In this document: positions 1 to 4,986 of the stretch, piece by piece
How the letters are laid out: each line of letters starts with the position of its first letter
Numbering within the stretch: the first letter of the stretch is position 1
Origin: Firmicutes bacterium UBA1440
GTDB taxonomy: Bacteria; Bacillota; Clostridia; Peptostreptococcales; Anaerovoracaceae
Assembly: GCA_002329565.1 (NCBI GenBank)
Contig: DCTM01000015.1
Span: 26,927-32,103, forward strand
DNA length: 5,177 bases
Reading direction: 5' to 3'
The notes under the pieces: model-generated
Databases searched by the model: none
What the model saw: the letters and a program-made list of their open reading frames with translations, nothing else
What the model was told of the DNA's origin: nothing
Made by a program: the position numbers and the translations under genes

Positions 1-835
1 TGCAGTAGCCCATGATTCCCTTCATATATGTCTCGGAGGCAATGCGAACAGTTTCATTGATTTCTTCCTTCGTGACCTCTTTCTCCAGTTCCATGACTAC
101 GTCCACAACGGACACCGCCGGTGTCGGAACGCGCAATGAGATGCCGTTCATCTTACCTTTGAGGTGAGGCAACACGAGCTCGACCGCTTTAGCCGCTCCC
201 GTCGTCGTCGGAATCATCGACAGACAAGCCGCACGGGATCTGCGCAAATCGCGATGCGGCAGGTCCAAGATCCGCTGATCGTTCGTATAGGAGTGAACGG
301 TGGTCATCAGACCTTGCACTATTCCGTACTCCTTATCGACAATCATCGCCAGAGGAGCGAGACAGTTCGTGGTGCATGACGCGTTGGATATGATGTGATG
401 CTTATCCGCCTCGTATTTGTCGTTATTGACTCCCATAACAATGGTAATATCCTCGCCGACGGCCGGCGCAGAAATGATGACCTTCTTAACTCCTTTGTGA
501 GTTAAATGCTTGGCTGCGCCCTCTCTGTCGGTATATTTTCCCGTCGATTCGACAACGATTTCAACGCCTTCCTCTTCCCACGGAATATCGGCAGGATCCT
601 TTTCGGCATAAATTCTAATCTCCTTGCCATTAACGACTATCGCATTGTCCGTGCAGTCGACCGTGCCGTTGAACTTGCCGAAACAACTGTCGTACTTGAG
701 CAGATGTGCCAGTGTTTTGGCATCTGTCAAATCGTTGATAGCGACGATTTCGAAATCGGCATCCTTGTCGAGAGCAATTTTAAGCGAATTCCTTCCGATT
801 CTGCCAAACCCGTTGATTCCGACCCTTGTCTTCAA
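1..835 (-). CDS. gap: Type I glyceraldehyde-3-phosphate dehydrogenase, NAD-type (gap1), 3' end outside window
   Basis: Phosphorylating GAPDH converts glyceraldehyde-3-phosphate, NAD and phosphate to 1,3-bisphosphoglycerate in cytosolic glycolysis. The 278 visible codons are open throughout; about 55-60 C-terminal residues are missing. The protein opens [16 protein letters not shown] with an intact GxGxxG fingerprint. It has VAINDLTD with the NAD-selecting Asp at residue 35, the active-site block [12 protein letters not shown] with catalytic Cys154, HSYTNDQ with catalytic His181, LDLP (Leu192-Pro193, the Leu187-Pro188 pair of Bacillus GAPDH), [11 protein letters not shown], and [11 protein letters not shown]. 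All these are the classical NAD-enzyme states, so I infer the glycolytic NAD enzyme. The chosen start is TTG at 835-833, 8 bases after AGGGAGG. An in-frame ATG at 868 would add 11 non-conserved residues, has no Shine-Dalgarno sequence and sits inside a hairpin. The gene lies 65 bases downstream of a second, divergent GAPDH on the same strand and is probably co-transcribed with it. Confidence 0.95.
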   Translation of the reverse strand, partial: MKTRVGINGFGRIGRNSLKIALDKDADFEIVAINDLTDAKTLAHLLKYDSCFGKFNGTVDCTDNAIVVNGKEIRIYAEKDPADIPWEEEGVEIVVESTGKYTDREGAAKHLTHKGVKKVIISAPAVGEDITIVMGVNNDKYEADKHHIISNASCTTNCLAPLAMIVDKEYGIVQGLMTTVHSYTNDQRILDLPHRDLRRSRAACLSMIPTTTGAAKAVELVLPHLKGKMNGISLRVPTPAVSVVDVVMELEKEVTKEEINETVRIASETYMKGIMGYC

Positions 836-843
836 TAGTCCAT

Positions 844-850
844 CCTCCCT
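844..850 (-). promoter_or_regulatory. Ribosome binding site of gap1 that fixes a TTG start
   Basis: AGGGAGG on the minus strand ends 8 bases before TTG (835-833), a good spacing. It directly abuts an out-of-frame ATG at 843-841 with zero spacing, which is unsuitable for initiation. That ATG would give only three sense codons before a TGA that overlaps the TTG. The TTG start gives the exact N-terminus expected for the GAPDH family. Confidence 0.8.
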
Positions 851-864
851 TTCCTCTGCCCCCT

Positions 865-885
865 GCATCGGCGCATTGCCGATGC
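865..885 (-). other. Intergenic stem-loop between gap2 and gap1
   Basis: On the minus strand GCATCGGC and GCCGATGC form a perfect 8-bp stem around the 5-base loop AATGC. No U-tract follows; the next bases are AGGGGGCAGAGG. It is therefore not a standard terminator. It lies 15 bases upstream of the gap1 Shine-Dalgarno sequence in a 65-base intergenic gap. An mRNA-processing or stability element that sets relative gap2 and gap1 levels is an inference. Confidence 0.6.
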
Positions 886-900
886 GATTAAAATTTTTAC

Positions 901-1917
901 CTAATTATTATCGACACTGTTCATGTATTTTATCATCGACAGTATCGAATAAGAATATCCGTACTCGTTGTCGTAGAAAGCGATAATCTTGAAGAATTTG
1001 TCATTGAGCATGATGCCCTGTCTCGCGTCAAAGATCGATGTGTGCGGATCTCCGATGAAATCGCTCGACACAACTTCATCGTCGACGTACTCGAGAATTC
1101 CCTTCAAATATGTTTCAGAAGCTTCCTTTATCTTTGCGCAAATTTCTTCATATGTGGCAGATTTTGCAAGGCGAATGTTCAGGTCAACGATGGAAACGTC
1201 TGCAACCGGGACTCTGTACGATATGCCCGTCAGCTTTCCGGCCAGCGAAGGAATAACAAGACCGACGGCCTTGGCCGCACCCGTCGTCGTCGGAATAATG
1301 TTGCCGAATGAAGATCTGCCCGTTCTCCAATCCTTCATCGAACGCGCGTCAACGACTTTTTGCTTGGCTGTCGCAGCGTGAATTGTTGACATCAAACCCT
1401 CTTCAATGCCCCAGTTGTCTTCGATAACTTTTGCAATCGGTGCGAGGCAGTTCGTCGTACACGAAGCGTTGGAAATAACATCGTATTCCGGCTTATAACC
1501 TGTGTGATTTACACCCATAACAAATGTAGGCGTGGTCTTATCTTTTGCAGGTGCTGTAATGATAACTTTCTTCGCGCCCGCTTTGATGTGATCCATCGCC
1601 TTCTCAGTTGTTACGTATGCTCCCGTTCCCTCTACGATATACTCTGCACCGCACTCCTTCCAAGGAATGTTTGCAGCTTCTGATTCGCTGTATACGGGTA
1701 CTTTTTTACCGTCAATTACAATACCTTTTTCATAGGTTCCGAGACTCTTCGGGAATCTGCCGAACGTAGTATCGTACTTCAACATATAAACAAGATAGTC
1801 GAGATCGGCATTGCGAATATTGATACCTGCAATCTCAATGTCCGGCTCGCTCATGGCTGCACGGATGACAACCCTGCTGATACGTCCAAATCCACTAATG
1901 CCAATTTTAATCGCCAT
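901..1917 (-). CDS. gap: Divergent glyceraldehyde-3-phosphate dehydrogenase (gap2), cofactor residues altered
   Basis: This is a complete 338-residue GAPDH, a normal length for the family. Catalytic residues are intact: [12 protein letters not shown] with Cys153, TIHAATAKQ with His180, RVP with Arg235, and YDNEYGYS near residue 318. [12 protein letters not shown] and KDWRTGRSS place it with the E. coli GapA/eukaryote-like subfamily, unlike the neighbouring gap1. The coenzyme site is unusual. GFGRIS (residues 9-14) has Ser for the third fingerprint Gly. [10 protein letters not shown] has Ile34-Arg35 where NAD enzymes carry Asp. VVDARS has Ala191-Arg192 at the positions equivalent to 187-188 of Bacillus GAPDH, normally Leu/Gly-Pro. 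Removing Asp32, Leu187 and Pro188 is the established route to NADP acceptance, so I infer NADP or dual use. Start: ATG 9 bases after AAGGAGG (1933-1927). It is the first gene after a good promoter, with gap1 downstream. Confidence 0.95.
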   Translation of the reverse strand: MAIKIGISGFGRISRVVIRAAMSEPDIEIAGINIRNADLDYLVYMLKYDTTFGRFPKSLGTYEKGIVIDGKKVPVYSESEAANIPWKECGAEYIVEGTGAYVTTEKAMDHIKAGAKKVIITAPAKDKTTPTFVMGVNHTGYKPEYDVISNASCTTNCLAPIAKVIEDNWGIEEGLMSTIHAATAKQKVVDARSMKDWRTGRSSFGNIIPTTTGAAKAVGLVIPSLAGKLTGISYRVPVADVSIVDLNIRLAKSATYEEICAKIKEASETYLKGILEYVDDEVVSSDFIGDPHTSIFDARQGIMLNDKFFKIIAFYDNEYGYSYSILSMIKYMNSVDNN

Positions 1918-1930
1918 TTTTCTTTTCCTC

Positions 1931-1954
1931 CTTGAAATGAAAGCTTCAAGCTTT
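1931..1954 (-). other. Two mutually exclusive small hairpins in the gap2 5' leader
   Basis: The palindrome at 1940-1954 (AAAGCT/AGCTTT on either strand) can fold alone. Alternatively, minus-strand CTTGAA (1950-1945) can pair with TTCAAG (1936-1931), whose last bases are the AAG of the AAGGAGG ribosome binding site. The stems are short (6 bp) and AU-rich, so any effect on translation is speculative. Confidence 0.3.
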
Positions 1955-1982
1955 AAAAATTATTTTATATTTACATTAACCT

Positions 1983-2011
1983 ATTATAACAAATTCTCCC
2001 GACACTTTCCA
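1983..2011 (-). promoter_or_regulatory. Extended -10 promoter for the gap2-gap1 unit
   Basis: On the minus strand, a perfect TATAAT -10 (1988-1983) is preceded by TGT, forming the extended TGnTATAAT motif. A -35-like TGGAAA (2011-2006, 4 of 6 matches to TTGACA) lies 17 bases upstream. The predicted start near 1976 gives a leader of about 59 bases ending in a strong Shine-Dalgarno sequence. No terminator is evident between trmL and this promoter, so some readthrough from trmL is also possible. Confidence 0.7.
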
Positions 2012-2043
2012 CAGTATTCCCCATTTTTATGGCATTTTTTGTC

Positions 2044-2526
2044 CTATACCAAATCAGGGAATTTCATTTGTCTCAGCGCCTCAAAGAGAATAATGTTAGC
2101 CGAATTGGCAAGATTAAGAGAGCGCAGCCGCGTATCTTTGCTCATCGGGATACGAACGGACTGTTCCGGGTAACGTGCAATCAACTCTCGCGGCAGGCCC
2201 GCCGTTTCCTTGCCAAACAGAATCATATCTCCATCCTTGTATGCCACATCAGTGTAGCTTTGGCCACCCTTTGTAGTCGCAAAATACATGGATTTTTCTG
2301 CAATTTTATCCGCGTATTTTTCAAGAAATTCCTCCAGGCTTTCGTGTACTTCCAGCGTCACGAACGGCCAATAGTCCAGCCCCGCACGTTTGAGACTTTT
2401 GTCGTCAATTGAAAATCCCAACGGTTTTACCAGATGCAACACGCTGCCGGTAGCCGCACAGCTCCGGGCAATGTTACCGGTATTCGGCGGAATCTCCGGC
2501 TCCACCAAAACAATATGTATTGCCAT
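2044..2526 (-). CDS. trmL: tRNA (cytidine/uridine-34-2'-O)-methyltransferase TrmL
   Basis: This is a SPOUT-class enzyme. TrmL uses S-adenosylmethionine to 2'-O-methylate the wobble base of tRNA-Leu isoacceptors. The 160 residues match the minimal, single-domain TrmL/YibK length. Family motifs appear in order: the N-terminal block PEIPPNTGNIARSCAATG (residues 10-27, with Asn15, Gly17, Asn18, Arg21), the knot motif LFGKETAGLP (103-112), IPM (126-128), and RLRSLNLANSANI followed by FEALRQ (133-153), which forms the trefoil knot and cofactor pocket. The start ATG is 7 bases after AAGGAAGG and gives the expected MxIHIVLVEPEIPPNTGN beginning. Closely related TrmH-family enzymes are longer or carry RNA-binding extensions, which are absent here. 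It is divergent from hom and upstream of the gap genes on the same strand, with no obvious functional link. Confidence 0.95.
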   Translation of the reverse strand: MAIHIVLVEPEIPPNTGNIARSCAATGSVLHLVKPLGFSIDDKSLKRAGLDYWPFVTLEVHESLEEFLEKYADKIAEKSMYFATTKGGQSYTDVAYKDGDMILFGKETAGLPRELIARYPEQSVRIPMSKDTRLRSLNLANSANIILFEALRQMKFPDLV

Positions 2527-2560
2527 TTTTGTTCCTTCCTTGTGTTTTTTTCTTTCTCTC

Positions 2561-2589
2561 AGTATAAATGATTTTTGCAGAATTTTAAA
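2561..2589 (-). promoter_or_regulatory. trmL: Predicted trmL promoter
   Basis: On the minus strand, TATACT (2566-2561, 5 of 6 to the -10 consensus) lies 17 bases after TTTAAA (2589-2584, 4 of 6 to the -35 consensus). Predicted initiation near 2554 leaves a leader of about 28 bases with the AAGGAAGG site. The -35 box shares two bases with the opposing hom promoter. Confidence 0.55.
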
Positions 2590-2616
2590 GACAAACAGCC
2601 TATTTTGTTATATACT
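2588..2616 (+). promoter_or_regulatory. hom: Predicted hom operon promoter
   Basis: AAGACA (2588-2593, 4 of 6) and TATACT (2611-2616, 5 of 6) are separated by 17 bases. Initiation about 7 bases downstream falls at or near A2623, giving a leader of about 50 bases. I see no T-box, riboswitch or terminator in that leader. A 10-codon open frame (2623-2655) is noted separately as a low-confidence curiosity. Confidence 0.55.
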
Positions 2617-2662
2617 GATTAGATGAATCGACATTCAAATATCATAACGCATTGAAAAATAC

Positions 2663-2667
2663 GGAGG
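2663..2667 (+). promoter_or_regulatory. hom: Ribosome binding site that decides the hom start
   Basis: GGAGG lies 5 bases before ATG 2673. A possible in-frame TTG at 2652 would place this site inside the coding region, adds seven residues not typical of the family, and has no Shine-Dalgarno sequence of its own. The ATG gives [15 protein letters not shown], the normal start of homoserine dehydrogenases. Confidence 0.85.
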
Positions 2668-2672
2668 TACAA

Positions 2673-3641
2673 ATGAAAACTGTAAACGTTGGCCTTTTGG
2701 GTATGGGCACTGTCGGCACAGGAACGTACAAAATCTTGGAAATGAATGCCTCACGCATCTCAAAATCGGCGGGAGTCAATATCAAGATCACCAAGGTCCT
2801 CGATAAAAATTTTGCTCGCGCCTATGAGCTCGGCTTGACGGATGAGACATTGACGACCGATCCGGATGATGTCCTGCATAACCCCGACATTGACATCGTC
2901 GTCGAAGCAATCGGAGGCATTGAGCCGGCCACGACATTTATGCTCGACGCAATGAATCACAGCAAACACGTCGTCACACCGAATAAAGCTGCTGTAGCCG
3001 CATCTTACGATAAGCTGAAGGCAACTGCCGAAAAAAACAATGTTAAATTCTTATTCGAGGCAGCGGTAGGCGGAGCCATTCCTGTTTTGAACGCGATTAC
3101 CACCGTGCTGCAGGGCAATGAATTTGTAGAAATTCTCGGTATTCTCAACGGTACCACCAATTATATATTGACACAGATGGGCGAATTCGGCCTCGACTAT
3201 GACGACGTTCTGCGAGACGCACAAGCAAAGGGTTTTGCCGAAGCGGATCCCACGGCGGACGTGGAAGGCATCGACGTAGCTAACAAACTCTGTCTCCTCA
3301 TGGCGCTGGCCTTCGATGAATACGTTAAACCGGATGAGATTCCTACTATGGGCATCTCCAAAATCGAGAAGGACGATCTTGCTCTGGCTGCTCGGCAGGA
3401 TTGCAAGATTAAACTGATTGCACGCGCCACAAAGAAAGGCGACAAGCTCATTTACGGCGTAAAACCGGAATTCATTCCGCTCACGCATCCGCTTGCGAGT
3501 GTTGACAATGAATTCAACGCCATCTACCTTACGGGAAACGCAGCAGGCGAATTAATGTTTTACGGCAAAGGTGCGGGCTCCGTTCCGACGGGCAGTGCGG
3601 TCGTGGGTGACATTATGCAAATCGCAAAAACACTTAAATAA
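2673..3641 (+). CDS. hom: Homoserine dehydrogenase, short form lacking the ACT domain
   Basis: Homoserine dehydrogenase reduces aspartate-4-semialdehyde to homoserine with NAD(P)H, at the branch point to threonine and methionine. The 322 residues contain the Rossmann motif GLLGMGTVG (7-15), EAIGG (78-82), VTPNK (101-105), [11 protein letters not shown] (129-139), [11 protein letters not shown] (156-166) and [20 protein letters not shown] (187-206). By alignment from memory with the yeast enzyme, Glu190, Asp196, Asp201 and Lys205 correspond to substrate and catalytic residues 208, 214, 219 and 223. [17 protein letters not shown] (298-314) closes the catalytic region, and the protein ends 8 residues later. 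The usual Gram-positive enzyme continues to about 400-430 residues with a C-terminal ACT domain for threonine feedback. Here that domain is absent, with no remnant before the next gene 29 bases on. All catalytic motifs are intact, so I read it as a functional and possibly feedback-insensitive enzyme rather than a broken one. Confidence 0.95.
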   Translation: MKTVNVGLLGMGTVGTGTYKILEMNASRISKSAGVNIKITKVLDKNFARAYELGLTDETLTTDPDDVLHNPDIDIVVEAIGGIEPATTFMLDAMNHSKHVVTPNKAAVAASYDKLKATAEKNNVKFLFEAAVGGAIPVLNAITTVLQGNEFVEILGILNGTTNYILTQMGEFGLDYDDVLRDAQAKGFAEADPTADVEGIDVANKLCLLMALAFDEYVKPDEIPTMGISKIEKDDLALAARQDCKIKLIARATKKGDKLIYGVKPEFIPLTHPLASVDNEFNAIYLTGNAAGELMFYGKGAGSVPTGSAVVGDIMQIAKTLK

Positions 3642-3670
3642 AGCATATACAAAACGAAAGGGAATCAACC

Positions 3671-4171
3671 ATGTCACTGTATAAAGATTGGGAAAAGTTG
3701 GTGTCAAATCAGACCGACGCCACATTTGAAAAGTTCTGGGAGGAGTACAGCTCTACAGAAACGCGCATCTATCGCAGCATCATCTCTTCCAAAGACCCGC
3801 ATGTTGAAGGTATCTTCAGCGAGCTCGCCGAAAAATACGAGGCCGATCCGATCATCTTCATGGGTTGGATTGACGGCATCAGCGGCAGCGTCAAAGAAGC
3901 TCCCGATTTGGCATCGATTACATCTGACAGCCACATCGTACTCGACATCATCTGGGAAGATCTGTTCTACAACATGATCGACGCCGATGCGGACTACCTG
4001 TACGGTATTGAAGAATGGGTCGGTATCTTCACGGAAGAGCAGCGCAAAGAGATAGCCGACAGATGGAGACGTTCCAGAACAGTCATCAAAGAAAAGACGC
4101 CCGGCAGAAACGATCCTTGCCCATGCGGCAGCGGTAAAAAATACAAGAAATGCTGCGGTGCAAACAAATAA
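3671..4171 (+). CDS. Small acidic protein with C-terminal SEC-C zinc motif, function unknown
   Basis: The 166-residue protein ends in [20 protein letters not shown] (144-163), a canonical SEC-C motif. Its Cys150, Cys152, Cys161 and Cys162 form CxC-x8-CC, the zinc ligands known from the SecA C-terminus. The remaining 140 residues are rich in Asp, Glu, Trp and Tyr, look helical and soluble, and match no domain I can name. There is no signal peptide or membrane segment. It is not a SecA fragment, because no helicase motifs are present. The start ATG is 7 bases after AAAGGGA. It follows hom by 29 bases and precedes a cysteine-cluster protein by 4 bases, so it is probably the middle gene of an operon. 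Standalone SEC-C proteins are common and mostly uncharacterised; a metal-binding or protein-partner role is inference. Confidence 0.9.
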   Translation: MSLYKDWEKLVSNQTDATFEKFWEEYSSTETRIYRSIISSKDPHVEGIFSELAEKYEADPIIFMGWIDGISGSVKEAPDLASITSDSHIVLDIIWEDLFYNMIDADADYLYGIEEWVGIFTEEQRKEIADRWRRSRTVIKEKTPGRNDPCPCGSGKKYKKCCGANK

Positions 4172-4175
4172 GACT

Positions 4176-4745
4176 ATGAAAAGTTCCATAAAGAAATCAA
4201 CGTTTAAGGCGATTTACCGTCTTCTCGACCATGTATCGCCTTTAAGCGATGATTGCGGCGTACTCTGCGGTGCCGCGTGTTGTACCTACGGTGATGTCGA
4301 CGACGATGAGCTCGGCATCTACCTCCTGCCCGGAGAAGACAAACTGTTCAACGGTGACGAGGAATGGCTGCGTTGGTCGTGCGAAGACGCGCTCAATTAT
4401 GACTTCCCCGACTCTTGGTACGGCGACTTGTACTTCGTGCGCTGCAAGACACCTCCGCATTGCCCGCGTGAAATGCGGCCGTTGCAGTGTCGTTCTTTTC
4501 CGCTGGCTCCGCACATCACCGAAAACGGTCGGCTCGTGCTTATTCTCCACAGCGCCGAGCTGCCGTACGCTTGCCCGCTCCTTGAGAACCCGGACGCGTA
4601 CCCCTTGCAGCAGGATTTCGTAAAAGCTACCTACACAGTATGGAAACATCTGCTTCGAGACCCATTAATATTCGATCTCGTTGAGATGGACAGCGCCGAC
4701 AGACTGCAGACCGGTTGTGAGCTGAAAATCATCTGCCCGGGTTGA
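4176..4745 (+). CDS. YkgJ-like cysteine-cluster (putative metal-binding) protein
   Basis: This 189-residue soluble protein has eleven cysteines. The N-terminal group is CGVLCGAACC (Cys27, 31, 35, 36). A second group lies in CKTPPHCPREMRPLQCRSFPL (Cys90, 96, 105), with others at 69, 133, 181 and 187. The order CxxxCxxxCC followed by a CP-RPLQCRxFPL block fits the YkgJ/UPF0153-type zinc- or iron-chelating family, whose biochemical role is not established. LGIYLLPGEDKLF (46-58) is another conserved-looking block of the Firmicutes members. Start choice: ATG 4176 begins 4 bases after the TAA of the SEC-C gene and has no clear Shine-Dalgarno sequence, which suggests translational coupling. An in-frame GTG at 4158 would overlap the upstream gene and also lacks a site. 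The stop TGA (4743-4745) lies inside the -35 box of the next promoter. Family call fairly sure, function unknown. Confidence 0.85.
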   Translation: MKSSIKKSTFKAIYRLLDHVSPLSDDCGVLCGAACCTYGDVDDDELGIYLLPGEDKLFNGDEEWLRWSCEDALNYDFPDSWYGDLYFVRCKTPPHCPREMRPLQCRSFPLAPHITENGRLVLILHSAELPYACPLLENPDAYPLQQDFVKATYTVWKHLLRDPLIFDLVEMDSADRLQTGCELKIICPG

Positions 4746-4770
4746 CAGCATGAAACTTGTGTAGTAGAAT
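4742..4770 (+). promoter_or_regulatory. tenA: Near-consensus promoter of the thiamine leader
   Basis: A perfect TTGACA (4742-4747) and TAGAAT (4765-4770, 5 of 6) are spaced by exactly 17 bases. The predicted start is near 4777. The -35 hexamer contains the TGA stop codon of the upstream cysteine-cluster gene. This is the best promoter in the window, as expected for a leader whose output is set by termination. Its leader to tenA is about 317 bases. Confidence 0.8.
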
Positions 4771-4789
4771 GAACGCAAATGACGACAGT

Positions 4790-4808
4790 CATGTGACATT
4801 GTCACATG
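4790..4808 (+). repeat. Perfect 8-bp inverted repeat just downstream of the predicted start
   Basis: CATGTGAC and GTCACATG flank a 3-base centre ATT. It spans about +14 to +32 of the predicted transcript, before the riboswitch. It could be a 5'-stabilising RNA hairpin or a repressor operator in DNA. No T-run follows, so it is not a terminator for the upstream operon. It resembles TGTGA/TCACA dyads, but its spacing is 5 rather than the 6 of CRP sites. Confidence 0.55.
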
Positions 4809-4830
4809 CAAACCAACTGAAAATTAAATA

Positions 4831-4917
4831 GGCACAGGGGAGCTTGCGCGAGCAGGCTGAGAGGAATTTCATTTCGACCCTTATACCTGATGTGGATAAT
4901 GCCGCCGTAGGAAGAAT
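4831..4917 (+). promoter_or_regulatory. TPP riboswitch (THI box)
   Basis: The conserved THI elements occur in order: AGGGGAGC (4836-4843), GGCTGAGAGG (4855-4864), GACCCTTATACCTGAT (4876-4891), GGATAATGCC (4894-4903) and CGTAGGAAG (4906-4914). The P3 helix is short, a 4-bp stem GCUU/GAGC (4842-4845 with 4850-4853) around GCGC. The helix around GGAUAAUGCC carries G-C where the usual sequence has C-G (GUGG with CCGC), a compensatory change. A-rich 4820-4830 can pair with T-rich 4917-4927 at 10 of 11 positions, which may extend P1. In this family TPP binding represses thiamine genes. Here it sits 40 bases before an intrinsic terminator, so transcriptional control is inferred. Confidence 0.97.
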
Positions 4918-4956
4918 ATTTTATTTTGCCGAAACAAATACAAATCTTTCAAAATC

Positions 4957-4986
4957 GAGGAGGCCTTATCAAAGGCCTCTTTTTTT
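4957..4986 (+). terminator. Riboswitch-controlled intrinsic terminator
   Basis: GAGGCCTT (4960-4967) and AAGGCCTC (4972-4979) form a perfect 8-bp stem around ATCA, directly followed by seven T residues (4980-4986). The lower stem can extend by G-U and A-U pairs from 4957-4959. It lies between the TPP aptamer and tenA. Its 5' arm and loop (4959-4970) can instead pair with aptamer strand 4895-4906, forming an antiterminator. Confidence 0.92.

Noticed and set aside
506..838. Plus-strand open frames opposite gap1
   Set aside because: They are antisense shadows of a GAPDH coding region with intact active-site motifs; the translations resemble no protein family.
2029..2043. Terminator after trmL
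   Set aside because: CCAT/ATGG near 2031-2043 is only a 4-bp stem in an A/T-rich run, too weak to call as a terminator on either strand.
2652..2672. Seven-codon N-terminal extension of hom from TTG 2652
   Set aside because: The GGAGG at 2663-2667 is correctly spaced for ATG 2673, and the extension adds residues not expected in the family.
3051..3488. Minus-strand open frames opposite hom
   Set aside because: They are shadows of the hom gene, which carries all the homoserine dehydrogenase motifs; no independent start signals or motifs.
4790..4808. CRP-type binding site or terminator of the upstream operon
   Set aside because: The TGTGA and TCACA halves are 5 bases apart instead of 6, and no T-run follows, so neither reading fits. 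It is kept only as an unassigned inverted repeat.
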